From GCA-2733415 sp965178655 (lineage in GTDB: Bacteria > Bacteroidota > Bacteroidia > Flavobacteriales > Flavobacteriaceae), in assembly GCA_965178655.1 (NCBI GenBank), contig OZ238266.1:1798001-1862000 (forward strand): 64,000 nt of DNA. Direction: 5' to 3'. Below are positions 1 to 6,968 of the stretch, piece by piece. Position 1 is the first letter of the stretch, and the number at the start of each line of letters is the position of its first letter. The notes below the pieces were generated by a model. That model saw nothing but the letters and a program-made list of their open reading frames with translations, did no database searches and was not told the origin of the DNA. Position numbers and translations under genes: made by a program.

Positions 1-2
1 TG

Positions 3-743
3 AATAAAAATTCTTTTGAACAGTTTAAAAACAGGAAAATGAAAAAGAAAATTCAAAAATTATCCAACCATGTTATTATTTGTGGTTATGGACGAAACGG
101 AAAGCAAGCTGCTCAAAAGTTAGCGACTTATAATCGTCCGTTTGTGGTTGTTGAAAAAGATAAAGACTTGATAGATAAACATGGTGAAGATGTGTTGTTT
201 GTTAATGGGAACGCAAATGAAGACGATGTATTGTTGGAGTCAGGTATTGAAAAAGCACATAGTATAATTGTAGCCTTACCAAATGACGCTGATAACTTAT
301 TTGTAGTATTGTCGGCTCGTCAAATAAATAGTAAGATATGTATTATTAGTCGTGCATCACAAGAAACGTCATATAAAAAGTTAAAATTAGCAGGCGCAAA
401 CAATGTTATCATGCCAGATAAAATAGGAGGAGATCATATGGCGTCGTTAGTAGTCATGCCAGATTTGGTAGAGTTCTTAGATAATCTTTCTATTATTGGC
501 GGTAATAAGGTAAATGTAGAGGAAGTAGCTATTGAGGCTATTACTACAAGTGCAGCTCCGAAAACCATAAAAGATCTTGATTTTAGAAACATAACAGGTT
601 GTAGTGTTATAGGTTACAAAACACCAGACCGAGAGTATATTATTAACCCAGAGGCAGATACTGTTTTGTTGCCTAAATCAAAAATAATTGTGTTAGGGCG
701 TCCAGAGCAAATTTTAGCACTAAATAAGCGGTATGATATATAA
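3..743 (+). CDS. TrkA-domain K+ channel protein, C-terminal part (5' end outside window)
   Basis: This is the cytoplasmic regulatory part of a potassium channel. The reading frame is open from the window edge (position 3), before the first ATG at 39, so the N-terminal membrane pore is probably upstream of the window. Visible parts are a TrkA-N (RCK) Rossmann domain beginning with HVIICGYGRNGKQ, whose GxGxxG loop binds NAD(H) or a nucleotide, an acidic strand end (VVVEKD), and a TrkA-C-like domain over the last 75 residues. In the family, RCK domains gate K+ flow in response to ligand. The alternative is a free-standing TrkA-like protein starting at 39; the basic, hydrophilic stretch before that ATG in the same frame makes a channel fusion more likely. 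Confidence 0.8.
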   Translation, partial: NKNSFEQFKNRKMKKKIQKLSNHVIICGYGRNGKQAAQKLATYNRPFVVVEKDKDLIDKHGEDVLFVNGNANEDDVLLESGIEKAHSIIVALPNDADNLFVVLSARQINSKICIISRASQETSYKKLKLAGANNVIMPDKIGGDHMASLVVMPDLVEFLDNLSIIGGNKVNVEEVAIEAITTSAAPKTIKDLDFRNITGCSVIGYKTPDREYIINPEADTVLLPKSKIIVLGRPEQILALNKRYDI

Positions 744-750
744 GGTGAAT

Positions 751-793
751 AACGGATTTTTAAGTTTTAAATTTTAATATCCGTTATTTTTTT
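751..793 (+). terminator. Terminator after the TrkA-domain gene
   Basis: Seven-base arms AACGGAT (751-757) and ATCCGTT (779-785) enclose an A/T-rich loop and are followed by ATTTTTTT. It lies eight bases after the stop codon, so it is a plausible intrinsic terminator. Confidence 0.65.
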
Positions 794-850
794 ACCATAT
801 TGCTACACCAAAAATAATTACACTTTAATTAATCGAATAAATTATACAAA

Positions 851-2419
851 ATGAAACGTAAAATACTCTCATTGCTATTTATGATATTACCAATAATAAC
901 TTTTGCACAAGACAAGGGTTTAGATCAAAAGTTTAATGATGCATTCAAGCCTATAGCAGATGCATGGGGAGGTTTTGTTTTTTATCCTGTTTCACTAGGA
1001 GAGTCAAAAATGCCAATTGTAATTATAATGTTATTGCTTGCAGGGCTAGTATTTACTATTCTTTTTAAATTTGTAAACATTCGTAATTTTCCAATATCTA
1101 TAAATATTTTACGCGGAAAATATGATGATATAGACCACCATGAAATTGATGAAAAAGCAATGGTTAATGTGGTAGATGGAGATGCGGTAGATACTATAGC
1201 GGTTGAAGGTCATGAAGGAGAGGTAAGTCACTTTCAGGCATTAACAGCAGCGTTATCTGGAACCGTAGGATTAGGAAATATTGCAGGAGTTGCTATTGCA
1301 ATTTCTATTGGAGGACCAGGAGCAACATTTTGGATGATTGTAGCAGGATTGTTAGGAATGTCATCAAAATTTGTAGAATGTACCTTAGGAGTAAAATATA
1401 GAGATGTTGGTGAAGACGGAACAGTGTTTGGTGGACCAATGTACTACCTTAAAAAAGGACTAGCAGAAGTAGGTAAAGGAACTTTAGGTAAAGTATTGGC
1501 TGTGATTTTTGCAGTAATGTGTGTAGGAGGATCTTTTGGAGGAGGAAATATGTTCCAAGCAAATCAAGCAGCACAACAATTTAATACAATGCTAGGGGTT
1601 AACTCTACATCTGCAGGAGTTATTTTCGGAATTATTATGGCTATAGTTGTAGCAATTGTTATTATCGGAGGAATTAAGCGTATTGGTAGTATTACCGAAA
1701 AAATAGTGCCATTTATGGTAGGGATTTATTTCTTAGCAGCAATAGTAATCTTAGTTGTAAACTATGATGTTTTAGGAAGTGCATTTGTTCAAATTTTTGA
1801 CGGGGCATTTAATGCAAAAGGAATTTCAGGAGGTGTATTAGGAGTTTTAATTGTTGGATTTCAACGAGCAGCATTTTCAAATGAGGCGGGTGTTGGTTCT
1901 GCAGCCATAGCACACTCTGCAGTAAAAACAAAATATCCAGCTTCTGAAGGTTTAGTAGCGTTATTAGAACCGTTTATTGATACAGTTGTAGTATGTACAA
2001 TGACTGCATTAGTAATTATTATTACTAACGGAGATGGTAGTATTATGGAGTACGGTGTTAAAGCACCAGACGGAGTATTAGCAACATCAAAAGCATTTGC
2101 TTCGGTAATACCATGGTTTCCATACGTATTAACTGTAGCGGTAGTATTATTTGCATTGTCTACAATGTTATCATGGTCATACTACGGATTACAATCTTGG
2201 ATGTTCTTATTTGGGCGTTCAAAAGCAGCCGACTATTCATACAAAATTTTATTTTGTATCTTTATCGTAATAGGTTCTGCAGTAAGTTTAGGAGCGGTAA
2301 CCGATTTCTCAGACGCCATGATTTTTGCAATGGCAGTACCTAATATTATTGGGTGTGTAATTCTATTCCCTAAAGTTAGAGAAGAATTAGCAAAGTATTT
2401 AAAAGCAATTAAAGGCTAA
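851..2419 (+). CDS. Sodium:alanine/glycine symporter (AGCS family)
   Basis: The product (522 aa) is an inner-membrane secondary transporter that takes up alanine or glycine with Na+. It shows the AGCS signatures GTVGLGNIAGVA near residue 137 and FSNEAGVGSAAIAHS near residue 345, with about ten hydrophobic segments between residues 55 and 515. The first 19 residues look like a signal peptide ending ITFAQ, followed by a short extracytoplasmic stretch; N-terminal extensions of this kind are common in Bacteroidota members of the family. The start has A-rich DNA upstream and no Shine-Dalgarno. It stands alone between two hairpins, so is probably monocistronic. The substrate is inferred from the family only. 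Confidence 0.9.
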   Translation: MKRKILSLLFMILPIITFAQDKGLDQKFNDAFKPIADAWGGFVFYPVSLGESKMPIVIIMLLLAGLVFTILFKFVNIRNFPISINILRGKYDDIDHHEIDEKAMVNVVDGDAVDTIAVEGHEGEVSHFQALTAALSGTVGLGNIAGVAIAISIGGPGATFWMIVAGLLGMSSKFVECTLGVKYRDVGEDGTVFGGPMYYLKKGLAEVGKGTLGKVLAVIFAVMCVGGSFGGGNMFQANQAAQQFNTMLGVNSTSAGVIFGIIMAIVVAIVIIGGIKRIGSITEKIVPFMVGIYFLAAIVILVVNYDVLGSAFVQIFDGAFNAKGISGGVLGVLIVGFQRAAFSNEAGVGSAAIAHSAVKTKYPASEGLVALLEPFIDTVVVCTMTALVIIITNGDGSIMEYGVKAPDGVLATSKAFASVIPWFPYVLTVAVVLFALSTMLSWSYYGLQSWMFLFGRSKAADYSYKILFCIFIVIGSAVSLGAVTDFSDAMIFAMAVPNIIGCVILFPKVREELAKYLKAIKG

Positions 2420-2440
2420 GCAAACGTATTTTAAAACTCT

Positions 2441-2475
2441 AATACGGTTGTTTGTGTTTATTAAACAATCGTATT
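2441..2475 (+). terminator. 13-bp hairpin ending at the next start codon
   Basis: Arms 2441-2453 (AATACGGTTGTTT) and 2463-2475 (AAACAATCGTATT) pair over 13 bp with one G-U pair and a 9-base loop. There is no T-run, so termination is uncertain. The 3' arm ends at the base before the ATG at 2476, so the hairpin would hide the ribosome-binding region of that gene. Confidence 0.5.
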
Positions 2476-3324
2476 ATGACAGATATTAAATCCCACTTCG
2501 TGTTTACTAAACAACAACGTAGTGGGATTTTTGTATGTATATTACTTATTGCCCTCTTGCAATGTGTGTATGTGTTTTATCCGGTAAAACCAATAGCAGA
2601 GTTAACCACACAAGATAAAGAGTCGTTGTTGAGTGTTCAGAAGGAATTAGATAGTCTTAAGGCGATAGCAAAATCTCAGAAAAACAAAACACACCCTTTT
2701 AATCCTAATTTTATAACCGATTATAAGGGGTATATGTTGGGGATGTCTATTACAGAAATAGATAGGTTACACAAATATCGAAAACAGAACAAGTATGTAA
2801 ATTCTGCATTAGAGTTTCAGAAAATAACCAAAGTGTCCGATTCATTATTAGCCGCTTTGTCGCCAAATTTTAAATTTCCAGATTGGGTAGTTAAAAAGAA
2901 CAAATCGTATAATAAAACTGCCTATCAGCGAAACTTGAATAGCGCTACCGCAAAAGATATTTATACAGCTACCGGATTATCGTATAGAAAAGCCTATCGG
3001 ATTATAAATTTTAGAGATCAATTAACAGGTTTTTTGAGCTTGTCACAACTAAAAGATGTTTATAATATATCAGCAGAAGAGATAAATATTATAAAATCAA
3101 AATTTGAACTTCAAACAATTCCTGAAATTCAAAAAATAAACATTAATTTAGCACCCGCTTCAGAATTGGCATCAATAGCATATATTAGTGATTATTTAGC
3201 GCTTAATATTGTTGACGAACGTGTATTGCGAGAAGGGTTTACATCCTTAGATGAATTGCGTTTTGTGTATAGATTTCCAGTTGAAAAGTTAGCCCATATA
3301 AAATTATATTTGACAATACAGTAA
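2476..3324 (+). CDS. Membrane-anchored helix-hairpin-helix protein (ComEA-like)
   Basis: The product (282 aa) has one N-terminal transmembrane segment (SGIFVCILLIALLQCVYVF, residues about 19-37), so the rest probably faces the periplasm. Three helix-hairpin-helix-like repeats follow: one near residues 80-120 (MSITEIDRLHKYRKQNKYV), one near 155-210 (NLNSATAKDIYTATGLSYRKA) and one near 220-275 (NINLAPASELASIAYISD). Such repeats bind DNA without sequence specificity in ComEA-type proteins, so a role in DNA handling at the envelope is possible but not shown. I chose ATG 2476 because the membrane segment follows at a normal distance; a start 24 bases earlier would lie inside the upstream hairpin. 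The stop is 12 bp before the next gene. Confidence 0.8.
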   Translation: MTDIKSHFVFTKQQRSGIFVCILLIALLQCVYVFYPVKPIAELTTQDKESLLSVQKELDSLKAIAKSQKNKTHPFNPNFITDYKGYMLGMSITEIDRLHKYRKQNKYVNSALEFQKITKVSDSLLAALSPNFKFPDWVVKKNKSYNKTAYQRNLNSATAKDIYTATGLSYRKAYRIINFRDQLTGFLSLSQLKDVYNISAEEINIIKSKFELQTIPEIQKININLAPASELASIAYISDYLALNIVDERVLREGFTSLDELRFVYRFPVEKLAHIKLYLTIQ

Positions 3325-3336
3325 AACCTATAAGTA

Positions 3337-4503
3337 ATGAGTACAAGATATTTCACAGAAGAGCATCAACTTTTTAGAGAAAGTTTACAAGATTTTTTAA
3401 AGAAAGAAGTCGTTCCGCATATTGATAAATGGGAAGAGACAGGAACCGTAGATCGATTTATTTGGAAAAAATTTGGAGACATGGGGTATTTCGGATTGGC
3501 ATACCCAGAAGCATACGGCGGTTTAGATTTAGATTTATTCTATACCGTAATATTATTAGAAGAGTTGCAGAAAATAAACTCAAGTGGTTTTGCAGCTAAT
3601 ATGTGGGCACATGCATACTTGGCTATGACCCATCTTAATAAAGAAGGAAATCACGCTATAAAGGAGCAATACTTAGCGCCAAGTATTGCAGGAGATAAAA
3701 TAGGTTGTTTGTGTATAACAGAGCCTTTTGGAGGGTCTGATGTTGCAGGAATGCGTACAACTGCGGTTAAAAAAGATGATACTTATGTTATTAATGGCTC
3801 TAAAACCTTTATAACAAACGGCGTATATAGTGATTATTTAGTAGTAGCAGCTAAAACAAGCCCAGAATTGGGAGGAAAAGGGATGAGTATTTTTGTAATG
3901 GATAGAGATACACCGGGAATTTCAGCTACAAAATTAGATAAGTTAGGTTGGAGAGCGTCTGATACTGCAGAAATAGCTTTTGATAATGTTGTGATTCCTG
4001 CTTCAAATTTAATGGGAGAAGAAAACCAAGGCTTTCCGTATATCATGCAACACTTTGCTTTAGAGCGTTTGGTAATGGCAATTAACGCACATGCAAGAGC
4101 AGAATACGCAATAGATTATGCAATTGATTATATGGGGCAACGTACAGCGTTCGGAAAATCTATAGATAAATTTCAAGTATTGCGTCATAAAATAGCCGAT
4201 GCAGCTACCGAAATGGAAGTGTGTAAAGAATTTAACTATTCGGTAGCTAAACGATTAAACGATGGTGAGTATGTGGTAAAAGAAGCTACAATGTCTAAGT
4301 TAATGTCTACAAAAATGGCCGATGCTGTTATTTATGAATGCTTACAGTTGTTAGGTGGTTATGGGTATATGGAAGAATATCCAATGGCACGACTATTACG
4401 CGATAGTCGACTTGGTCCGATTGGAGGAGGAACTTCTGAAATATTACGAGAAATATTAGCCAAAATTATTATAGATAAAAAAGAGTACAAACCAGCAACA
4501 TAA
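3337..4503 (+). CDS. Acyl-CoA dehydrogenase family protein
   Basis: This cytoplasmic FAD enzyme (388 aa, normal family length) oxidises an acyl-CoA to the trans-2-enoyl-CoA and passes electrons to an electron-transfer flavoprotein. It has the three family domains: N-terminal helices, a central beta domain with CLCITEPFGGSDVAGMRT near residue 130, and a C-terminal helical domain with AFGKSIDKFQVLRHKIAD near residue 270. The sequence GGYGYMEEYPMARLLRDSR near residues 340-358 carries the likely catalytic glutamate. Substrate chain length cannot be read from sequence; glutaryl-CoA and branched-chain members look similar. It follows the HhH gene by 12 bp and may be co-transcribed. Confidence 0.9.
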   Translation: MSTRYFTEEHQLFRESLQDFLKKEVVPHIDKWEETGTVDRFIWKKFGDMGYFGLAYPEAYGGLDLDLFYTVILLEELQKINSSGFAANMWAHAYLAMTHLNKEGNHAIKEQYLAPSIAGDKIGCLCITEPFGGSDVAGMRTTAVKKDDTYVINGSKTFITNGVYSDYLVVAAKTSPELGGKGMSIFVMDRDTPGISATKLDKLGWRASDTAEIAFDNVVIPASNLMGEENQGFPYIMQHFALERLVMAINAHARAEYAIDYAIDYMGQRTAFGKSIDKFQVLRHKIADAATEMEVCKEFNYSVAKRLNDGEYVVKEATMSKLMSTKMADAVIYECLQLLGGYGYMEEYPMARLLRDSRLGPIGGGTSEILREILAKIIIDKKEYKPAT

Positions 4504-4569
4504 CTTCAAGGTTAAGGAGTTGTTGAAAAAAAATATACTAGGCTAGGTTAAATAATTATCAATTAATAA

Positions 4570-4599
4570 TTGTCAGTTATAAATTAATAATTACATTTG
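4570..4599 (+). promoter_or_regulatory. Promoter of rpsU (Bacteroidota type)
   Basis: TTG at 4570-4572 and TACATTTG at 4592-4599 are separated by exactly 19 bases, matching the -33/-7 consensus TTG-N19-TAnnTTTG recognised by the Bacteroidota primary sigma factor. Transcription would start near 4605, leaving a leader of about 30 bases before rpsU. Confidence 0.75.
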
Positions 4600-4619
4600 C
4601 CGCCTGAACGCTAAAAGAG

Positions 4620-4626
4620 AGGAGGT
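4620..4626 (+). promoter_or_regulatory. Strong Shine-Dalgarno of rpsU
   Basis: AGGAGGT lies nine bases before ATG 4635 and is complementary to the CCTCCT anti-SD at the 16S 3' end (24137-24143). None of the other ribosomal or rpo genes in the window has a comparable SD; their starts are preceded by A-rich DNA. This decides the rpsU start and suggests special translational control. Confidence 0.85.
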
Positions 4627-4634
4627 TAAGACAT

Positions 4635-4829
4635 ATGTTAATTATACCAATTAAAGACGGAGAAAACATTGATAGAGCTTTAAAGCGCTACAAGAGAAAA
4701 TTTGATCGTACCGGTACGAAGAAGTCACTTAGAGAACGTAGATATTTCGCTAAACCTTCTATTGAGAACAGAGCTAAAATGAAAAAAGCTCAGTACATTC
4801 AAGGACTAAGAGATCAAGAAGAAGTATAA
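4635..4829 (+). CDS. rpsU: 30S ribosomal protein S21 (bS21)
   Basis: This is small basic ribosomal protein bS21 (64 aa), located at the 30S platform next to the 3' end of 16S rRNA. The start MLIIPIKDGENIDRALKRYK and the basic middle (TGTKKSLRERRYFAKPS) are family hallmarks. In Flavobacteriia, bS21 is known to help sequester the anti-Shine-Dalgarno sequence, and its own mRNA has a strong SD; this gene has that SD at 4620-4626. It has its own promoter (4570-4599) and is followed by a strong terminator (4853-4893) that also marks the xerC start. Identification is secure. Confidence 0.95.
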   Translation: MLIIPIKDGENIDRALKRYKRKFDRTGTKKSLRERRYFAKPSIENRAKMKKAQYIQGLRDQEEV

Positions 4830-4852
4830 GCTTCTTAAATAAGAGAATAATT

Positions 4853-4893
4853 AAAACCGTTTTGTATATTTGATATACAAAACGGTTTTTTTT
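4853..4893 (+). terminator. Terminator of rpsU, abutting xerC start
   Basis: A perfect 17-bp stem (4853-4869 with 4873-4889), loop TTG, is followed by TTTT that runs straight into the ATG of xerC at 4894. It is a classical intrinsic terminator and leaves xerC without any separate leader. Confidence 0.85.
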
Positions 4894-5787
4894 ATGCCTC
4901 AATTTTTAGCGTATACAGATTATCTTTCTCTTGAAAAAAAATGCTCATCACATACCGTATTAGCATATACTAGAGATGTAAAATCTTTTGCGCTATATTG
5001 TTTGTCGGAATATGAATCAGATGATATATCTAATTGTTCTTATGCGCAGATAAGAAATTGGATAGTGTTGCTCTTGTCTCAAAAAAAAGACAATAAAACA
5101 ATTAACAGAAAAATAGCCTCTCTTAAAAGCTATTATAATTTTTTATTAAAGACCGAAACAATAAAAGTATCTCCCTTAGTAAAGCATAAAGCCTTAAAAG
5201 TGTCAAAAAAAATCCAAGTGCCATTCTCTGTAAAAGAAATGGAGCAGGTGCTTTTTGATATGTCTTTTGAGGATAGTTATAAAGGAGTTCGTGATTGTTT
5301 AATAATAGAAATGTTTTACGTTACAGGAATCAGAAAAGCAGAGCTTATTGCATTGCGATTAAAAGACATAGATTTACAATTAAAGACAATAAAGGTGTTG
5401 GGAAAGCGGAATAAAGAACGAATTATTCCACTAACAGCGGCTACAGTTTTAAAAATAGAACACTATTTAAAGTACAGAAATCAGCAATTTGGTTCCAACA
5501 AGGAGACGCAGTTGTTTTTAACACAAAAAGGCGTTAAAATATACAATTCTCTTGTCTATCGGATAATAAATGCGTACTTTAGTAGAGTATCTTCTAAGGT
5601 AAAAAAGAGTCCGCACGTATTGCGACATACGTTTGCAACACATTTACTAAATGAAGGTGCTGATTTAAATTCAGTTAAAGAATTACTAGGGCATACAAGT
5701 TTAGCAGCTACTCAGGTGTATACACATAGTAGTATGGCAAAATTAAAAGAAGTGTATGGTCAATCACACCCTAGAAATAAAAAATAA
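4894..5787 (+). CDS. xerC: Tyrosine recombinase XerC
   Basis: This site-specific recombinase (297 aa) is expected to resolve chromosome dimers at dif with XerD. The N-terminal SAM-like core-binding domain occupies residues about 1-85 (FLAYTDYLSLEKKCSSHTV) and the catalytic domain follows. Catalytic residues are visible: R147 (GIRKAEL), H241 and R244 (HVLRHT), H267 (LGHTS) and the nucleophile Y276 (QVYTHS). Length and position between rpsU and hpf match the conserved flavobacterial xerC locus, which argues against a phage integrase. The ATG at 4894 directly follows the T-run of a terminator hairpin, so there is no ribosome-binding region; a TTG at 4870 in the hairpin loop is an unlikely alternative start. 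Confidence 0.9.
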   Translation: MPQFLAYTDYLSLEKKCSSHTVLAYTRDVKSFALYCLSEYESDDISNCSYAQIRNWIVLLLSQKKDNKTINRKIASLKSYYNFLLKTETIKVSPLVKHKALKVSKKIQVPFSVKEMEQVLFDMSFEDSYKGVRDCLIIEMFYVTGIRKAELIALRLKDIDLQLKTIKVLGKRNKERIIPLTAATVLKIEHYLKYRNQQFGSNKETQLFLTQKGVKIYNSLVYRIINAYFSRVSSKVKKSPHVLRHTFATHLLNEGADLNSVKELLGHTSLAATQVYTHSSMAKLKEVYGQSHPRNKK

Positions 5788-5812
5788 TAACACCCACTTA
5801 AAAAGAAAGATT

Positions 5813-6115
5813 ATGAAAGTAAACACACAGTCAGTAAATTTTGTAGCAGATCAGTCATTAATAGATTTTGTGCAAAAAAAAATGGATAGGTTAGAGCATT
5901 TTTTCGATAAAGTAATATGTGCAGATGTGTATATGAAAGTAGAAAATGTAAGTGAAAAAGAAAACAAAGTGGTAGAGGTTAAATTAACGGTTCCAGGAGA
6001 TTCGTTTATGGTAAAAAAACAATGTAAAACATTTGAGGCAGGGCTAGATTTAGTCTCGCAATCTCTAGAGCGTTTGCTAAAAAAACGTAAAGAAAAATTA
6101 CGAGCACATGCTTAG
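5813..6115 (+). CDS. hpf: Ribosome hibernation-promoting factor, short form
   Basis: The product (100 aa) is a short HPF/YfiA-family protein that binds the 30S decoding region and keeps idle ribosomes inactive in slow growth. It has the beta-alpha-beta-beta-beta-alpha layout: MKVNTQSVNFVADQSLIDFV, a helix with KKMDRLEHFFDKV, and the basic C-terminal helix ending LLKKRKEKLRAHA. It lacks the C-terminal dimerisation domain of long HPF. I chose ATG 5813 because the family starts there; an earlier in-frame start would overlap xerC. It lies 25 bp after xerC and is probably co-transcribed. RaiA-like naming is equally possible. Confidence 0.9.
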   Translation: MKVNTQSVNFVADQSLIDFVQKKMDRLEHFFDKVICADVYMKVENVSEKENKVVEVKLTVPGDSFMVKKQCKTFEAGLDLVSQSLERLLKKRKEKLRAHA

Positions 6116-6137
6116 GTAAAAAAAAAGCAAAAATAGT

Positions 6138-6167
6138 TTTGTAAAGAAGAATAATTACATACATTTG
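6138..6167 (+). promoter_or_regulatory. Promoter of the tRNA-tuf cluster
   Basis: TTTG (6138-6141) and TACATTTG (6160-6167) are 18 bases apart, fitting the Bacteroidota consensus. Transcription would start near 6173, inside the hairpin at 6170-6189, and run into tRNA-Thr. Confidence 0.65.
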
Positions 6168-6169
6168 CA

Positions 6170-6196
6170 GTCCGTTAGAAATAGCGGGCTTTTTTT
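6170..6196 (+). terminator. Small hairpin plus T-run before tRNA-Thr
   Basis: GTCCGTT (6170-6176) and AGCGGGC (6183-6189) form seven pairs (two or more G-U) with loop AGAAAT, followed by seven T. It is probably the hpf terminator, yet it overlaps the predicted start site of the tRNA promoter. Confidence 0.55.
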
Positions 6197-6207
6197 ATAT
6201 TCAAAAG

Positions 6208-6281
6208 GCCGATGTAGCTCAGCTGGCTAGAGCAGCTGATTTGTAATCAGCAGGTCGGGGGTTCGAGTCCCTTCATCGGCT
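6208..6281 (+). tRNA. tRNA-Thr(TGT), copy 1
   Basis: Cloverleaf with acceptor GCCGATG/CATCGGC, anticodon TGT in TTTGTAA, T loop TTCGAGT, and discriminator T. No CCA is encoded. It reads ACA (and other ACN) codons. The gene is identical to the one at 30266-30339. Confidence 0.95.
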
Positions 6282-6348
6282 CAAGTTTTAAGTATTAAAA
6301 TACTGACTTGAAATATAAAAATGTTCTTTGAATATATTGAAAAAAAAT

Positions 6349-6434
6349 GGGGAGATTCCAGAGCGGCCAAACGGGGCGGACTGTAACTCCGCTGTCTTTC
6401 GACTTCGTAGGTTCGAATCCTACTCTCCCCACCA
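6349..6434 (+). tRNA. tRNA-Tyr(GTA)
   Basis: Acceptor GGGGAGA/TCTCCCC, anticodon GTA in ACTGTAACT, and a long variable arm typical of bacterial tRNA-Tyr. Discriminator A is at 6431 and CCA is encoded at 6432-6434. The stretch GTTCTTTGAATATATTGA just upstream resembles the anti-termination-like motif of the rRNA leaders. Confidence 0.95.
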
Positions 6435-6528
6435 ATGTTTCTGTGTATGCAGAAATACGATTTTTTAAAACCGAGTAGTTAATACGTCAAGCTTCAACTT
6501 TTGAATATTGAAGAAAGGTTTTAAAATT

Positions 6529-6601
6529 GCGAGAGTAGCTCAGTTGGTAGAGCGTCAGCCTTCCAAGCTGAATGTCGCCGGTTCGAACCCGGTCTCTCGC
6601 T
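6529..6601 (+). tRNA. tRNA-Gly(TCC)
   Basis: Acceptor GCGAGAG/CTCTCGC, anticodon TCC in CTTCCAA, T arm GCCGG-TTCGAAC-CCGGT, discriminator T, no encoded CCA. Its 3' end is the first part of a 43-bp tandem repeat that runs on to 6735. Confidence 0.95.
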
Positions 6602-6735
6602 CAAAGAGTGAATGTCGTCACGCCTAAAAGCGTGATCTCTCGCTCAAAGAGTGAATGTCGTCACGCCTAAAAGCGTGATCTCTCGCTCAAAGAGTGAATG
6701 TCGTCACGCCCAAAAGCGTGATCTCTCGCTCAAAG
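6594..6735 (+). repeat. 43-bp tandem repeat derived from the tRNA-Gly 3' end
   Basis: Three units (6594-6636, 6637-6679, 6680-6722) and a partial fourth (6723-6735). Each begins with CTCTCGCTCAAAGAGTGAAT, where CTCTCGC equals the 3' acceptor strand of tRNA-Gly, and goes on through AATGTC, as in the tRNA variable region. Where the tRNA has its T arm, each unit has a different hairpin, GTCACGC-CTAAAA-GCGTGAT. Units 1 and 2 are identical; unit 3 differs by one base in the loop. No spacers separate them, so it is not a CRISPR. Confidence 0.85.
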
Positions 6736-6822
6736 TAAAACAAGTTAAATACAGTTTGTTTTACTATTCTTGAAAAAGAATGCTAATTAATATTTAAACA
6801 TTCGTGTTTAGGTATGGATTAA

Positions 6823-6895
6823 GCCGGTGTAGCTCAGATGGTAGAGCGCATCCTTGGTAGGGATGAGGTCACGGGTTCAAATCCCGTCATTGGCT
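6823..6895 (+). tRNA. tRNA-Thr(GGT)
   Basis: Acceptor GCCGGTG/CATTGGC (two G-U pairs), anticodon GGT in CTTGGTA, T loop TTCAAAT, discriminator T. It reads ACC and ACT codons. It is the last tRNA before tuf, 73 bp upstream of the tuf start. Confidence 0.95.
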
Positions 6896-6968
6896 CTAGT
6901 AGTTAGTGAATAAAAAAGAGAATTAAGATTAACACTAATATAATAACTAAGAATAAAAATTAATAATC

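Noticed and set aside
2113..2343. 76-codon frame inside the alanine symporter gene
   Set aside because: Out-of-frame shadow within an intact membrane-protein gene.
4894..5787. Integrase of a mobile element
   Set aside because: The gene is in the conserved rpsU-xerC-hpf order with core-gene codon use and no att repeats or phage genes around it.
6594..6735. Possible CRISPR array
   Set aside because: The 43-bp units are directly contiguous without unique spacers, their sequence derives from the adjacent tRNA, and no cas genes are present.
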